Shown here: piece after piece, positions 61,805 to 64,000 of the stretch | How positions within the stretch are numbered: position 1 is the first letter of the stretch | How the letters are laid out: each line of letters begins with the position of its first letter | Assembly: GCA_963756115.1 (NCBI GenBank) | Contig: CAVWMN010000003.1 | Location: forward strand, 620,001-684,000 | Reading direction: 5' to 3' | DNA from: JTS-RE37 sp963756115 | GTDB lineage: Bacteria; Bacteroidota; Bacteroidia; Flavobacteriales; Flavobacteriaceae | DNA: 64,000 nt | Program-made: the position numbers and the translations under genes | The notes under the pieces: generated by a model | The model's input: only the letters and a program-made list of their open reading frames with translations | Databases searched by the model: none | What the model was told of the DNA's origin: nothing

Positions 61805-64000
61805 TCACCCCAGATATGCGGAGGGTGCCACTCCATACAACCCCTTAAAGCATTTTGCAAAATAGGAAAGGTTGTTAAATCCGACTTTATAGGCGATTTG
61901 AGTAACCGTGTCTTGTTTACTGGCCAGCAACTGAGCGGCTCTTTTTAACCGGAAATTGCGCAGCAATTCTCCCGGGGCCTCATTGGTGAGGGCCTTCAAT
62001 TTTCGATGCAACTGGGTCTTACTCATCGCCAATGCAGCCTGCATTTGAGGAACGCCGAATTCGGAATTCGAAAAATGTGACTCGAGTAGTTCCAGCACCC
62101 CTTCCAAAAACTTTTGATCTATTGATGTGACTGTTATATTTTTCGGATGTATGTTTTCATTGCCACTACCAAACAAAGCCCGAAGTTTTTGACGCTGCCC
62201 GATAAGGTTTTTAACCCGTACCAGAAGCTCCATACCATCGAAAGGTTTGGTAAGGTAATCGTCTGCACCCGTTTCAAGTCCTTCCAGTTTGTTTTCCAGT
62301 CCTGCCTTAGCCGTCAGCAGGATGATGGGAATATGGCTGGTACGCAGGTCTGATTTTAATTGTTTACAAAGTTCGATCCCGTCCATTTTCGGCATCATCA
62401 GGTCTGATATAATTAAATCCGGGGAAAGGTCAATTGCCTTTTGCAGCCCTTCCACCCCATTGGTGGTCGCCGTCACTTTGTAGGACCCGATCAATTTATC
62501 CTTTATAAAACGGCACATATCTGCATTATCCTCCACAAGAACGATCACAGGGAGATCTCTAAGATCCGGCCTGCCGAAATTATAGGAAACCTTTTCTGCC
62601 CGGGACACTGGCTGTTCGGTAAAATGCCCCCTCATAGCTTCACTCCTGATTTGTATTTCCTGGAGCGGCAACTGGACGGTAAAGAATGTTCCCTTGGTCA
62701 CTTCACTGCTTACTGTAATAGAGCCGTCCATAAGCGTAATCAACTCCTTGGAAAGAGAAAGTCCGATTCCTGTACCTTCCTGTTTTTTATTAAAATCGTC
62801 ATCAGCCTGATAGAACCGATCAAAAATGAATGGAAGATTTTCAGCCGTTATGCCCCTTCCTGTATCCGAAACCTCTAATTGTATCCCATCTTTTACAGGC
62901 TCAACCATAAAAGCAATAACTGCCCCGTCTTCACTGTACTTAAATGCATTCCCCAGTAAATTATAAATAATATTTTCCAGTTTATCCCTATCGAAAGCAG
63001 TCCAGTATACGCTTTGCGGTATGCTGATCCGATAATCTATTTGACGCTGGGCGGCATGTGAACTGAATGCTGAAGCCGTTGCCCGCATCGATCTATAAAC
63101 ATCGCCCTCGGTAAGGGATAGCGTTAAACTGCCCTGGTCTATTTTTGATAGGTCCAATAACTGATTGACCATGTTAAGAACCCTGTTGGTATTGCGCCTG
63201 ACCATCTTGATATCCTCTACGCTCAATCGTTCATCCGGATTTTGTTCCAAATAGTCAATCGGGCCTTTGATGAGCGTAAGGGGGGTTCGGAATTCGTGGG
63301 ATATGTTTGCGAAAAAATTCGATTTTAAAGTATCCATTACTTTCAATTCACGGTTTGTCCTTTGCTTTATCCGATACTGATTGTAAATCAGGGCGGCAAG
63401 GACCAGCAGAATCAATGCAAAGGCGATCAGGGTATTGCGCTCATTGACTCGTTTAAGGATCAGCAAATTCTTTAATTCATTTTCAGAACCCAATAAAGCT
63501 ATTTCTTTTGCTTTCTGTTCATTCTGATATTTCGCTTCAATATCGCTGGCCAGATCCCTTTTTTCACGGTTATAAAAACTATCCCGGATGACAGCATAAT
63601 CATGCATGGCTTTATATGCATTCTGATAATCACCTTTCCTTTCATAGATTTGCGATAAACTTTCATGAACTTCCATTTGCAAAAGATCCTGCCTTAACGG
63701 AACTGCCACCCCTAAAGCCTTTTGGAGATTTGAGATAGCTTCTTCATCCCGGTTCATTTGATCGTACAGGTTACCGAGTGCTACAAGGGAATAACCCAGA
63801 TTCAGGGAATCCTTGACTTCAAAAGCCAGCGACGAGGCACCTTCATAAAAGGTTAAAGCTGAAGTGAGATTGCCAAGCTTTTTATAGATCTCACCCATAG
63901 TGTATTGGCAGTATGCCATTCTTTTTTTATTTCCCAGCAGCTCGTAGTCCTTTAGCGACCGGGTATTATATTCTAAAGCCTTCTTCAATTCACCCTTATT
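61805..64000 (-). CDS. Hybrid two-component sensor/regulator with TPRs and AraC output (5' end cut)
   Basis: The frame is open to the window edge, so the N-terminus lies outside. Visible order: several TPRs, one membrane helix (TLIAFALILLVLAALIYNQY), HisKA with the histidine in ANISHEFRTPLTL (codon 63296-63298), HATPase with DTGRGI and GTGIGLSL, a receiver domain with the aspartate in DLIISDLMMPKMDG (codon 62402-62404), and a C-terminal AraC-type HTH (VTQIAYKVGFNNLSYFAKCFKGLYG). Such one-protein two-component systems often control carbohydrate use genes in Bacteroidota. No target genes are identifiable beside it. Confidence 0.92.
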   Translation of the reverse strand, partial: NKGELKKALEYNTRSLKDYELLGNKKRMAYCQYTMGEIYKKLGNLTSALTFYEGASSLAFEVKDSLNLGYSLVALGNLYDQMNRDEEAISNLQKALGVAVPLRQDLLQMEVHESLSQIYERKGDYQNAYKAMHDYAVIRDSFYNREKRDLASDIEAKYQNEQKAKEIALLGSENELKNLLILKRVNERNTLIAFALILLVLAALIYNQYRIKQRTNRELKVMDTLKSNFFANISHEFRTPLTLIKGPIDYLEQNPDERLSVEDIKMVRRNTNRVLNMVNQLLDLSKIDQGSLTLSLTEGDVYRSMRATASAFSSHAAQRQIDYRISIPQSVYWTAFDRDKLENIIYNLLGNAFKYSEDGAVIAFMVEPVKDGIQLEVSDTGRGITAENLPFIFDRFYQADDDFNKKQEGTGIGLSLSKELITLMDGSITVSSEVTKGTFFTVQLPLQEIQIRSEAMRGHFTEQPVSRAEKVSYNFGRPDLRDLPVIVLVEDNADMCRFIKDKLIGSYKVTATTNGVEGLQKAIDLSPDLIISDLMMPKMDGIELCKQLKSDLRTSHIPIILLTAKAGLENKLEGLETGADDYLTKPFDGMELLVRVKNLIGQRQKLRALFGSGNENIHPKNITVTSIDQKFLEGVLELLESHFSNSEFGVPQMQAALAMSKTQLHRKLKALTNEAPGELLRNFRLKRAAQLLASKQDTVTQIAYKVGFNNLSYFAKCFKGLYGVAPSAYLG

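Noticed and set aside
1..64000. tRNA, rRNA, CRISPR, phage or insertion-sequence features
   Set aside because: No T-loop/acceptor pattern, repeat-spacer array, integrase, transposase or terminal inverted repeat was seen while reading both strands.

Overview
The window looks like chromosomal DNA of a member of the Bacteroidota, most likely a marine Flavobacteriaceae. Points in favour: promoter -7 boxes of the TAnnTTTG type in front of several genes, few recognisable Shine-Dalgarno sites, a fused HemC-HemD protein, twin-arginine Gfo/Idh/MocA oxidoreductases, GH109, BNR-repeat exoproteins, TPR-containing sensor kinases and many short lipoprotein signals. I see no phage, insertion sequence, CRISPR array, rRNA or tRNA. 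Both ends cut through TPR-containing sensor kinase genes.

Layout. 1-8.1 kb: housekeeping and small membrane genes (LytS-type kinase end, DUF3109, MarC, a secreted hydrolase, CtpA-type protease, dCMP deaminase, HupE, a TerB/DnaJ protein, bacilliredoxin). 8.2-11.1 kb: PlsC acyltransferase overlapping an HD-domain hydrolase that is broken by a one-base frameshift in a C run, then a Tat-exported oxidoreductase. 11.1-17.8 kb, minus strand: an ECF42-type sigma factor with its DGPF (YCII) partner, a radical SAM protein, and an operon of NtrY-like kinase, enoyl-CoA hydratase and a secreted protein of unknown role. 17.9-29.7 kb: HemJ overlapping the first of two large tandem BNR-repeat exoproteins, then gamma-glutamyltransferase, GH109 and another oxidoreductase, which together look like a periplasmic or surface catabolic set. 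29.7-36.4 kb: an alpha/beta hydrolase fused to an adenylate cyclase, a lipoprotein sarcosine-oxidase-like flavoenzyme, a PAF-acetylhydrolase-like lipoprotein, EcsC, a 58-residue DUF1059 protein and an aldo/keto reductase. 36.4-45.8 kb: MATE transporter, ferrochelatase, a 1171-residue TraB/GumN protein, DUF1460 and ThuA proteins.

45.8-53.3 kb is the core of the window: an AraC-type regulator divergent from hemA, hemC-D fusion, hemE, a GNAT, hemF, a PhzF-like protein and hemB. With hemH at 38 kb and hemJ at 18 kb this is nearly the whole C5 route from glutamyl-tRNA to protoheme by the oxygen-dependent protoporphyrin branch; only hemL and gltX are absent from the window. 53.3-64 kb: a beta-lactamase-like serine hydrolase, a CNNM/CBS protein, MGMT, a lipoprotein, a PolB-like exonuclease, HflX, a probable free-standing noncoding RNA with a strong terminator (about 60254-60434, possibly 6S-like), a second lipoprotein and a hybrid two-component kinase of one-protein type running off the end.

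The most interesting observations are the candidate noncoding RNA, operator-like dyads in front of hemA and between hemH and the TraB gene, a terminator/attenuator-like hairpin between the DGPF gene and its sigma factor, the flavoenzyme that carries both a lipobox and a covalent-FAD cysteine, the cyclase fusion, and the very long TraB/GumN protein. I did not find a clearly new defence or mobile system here.
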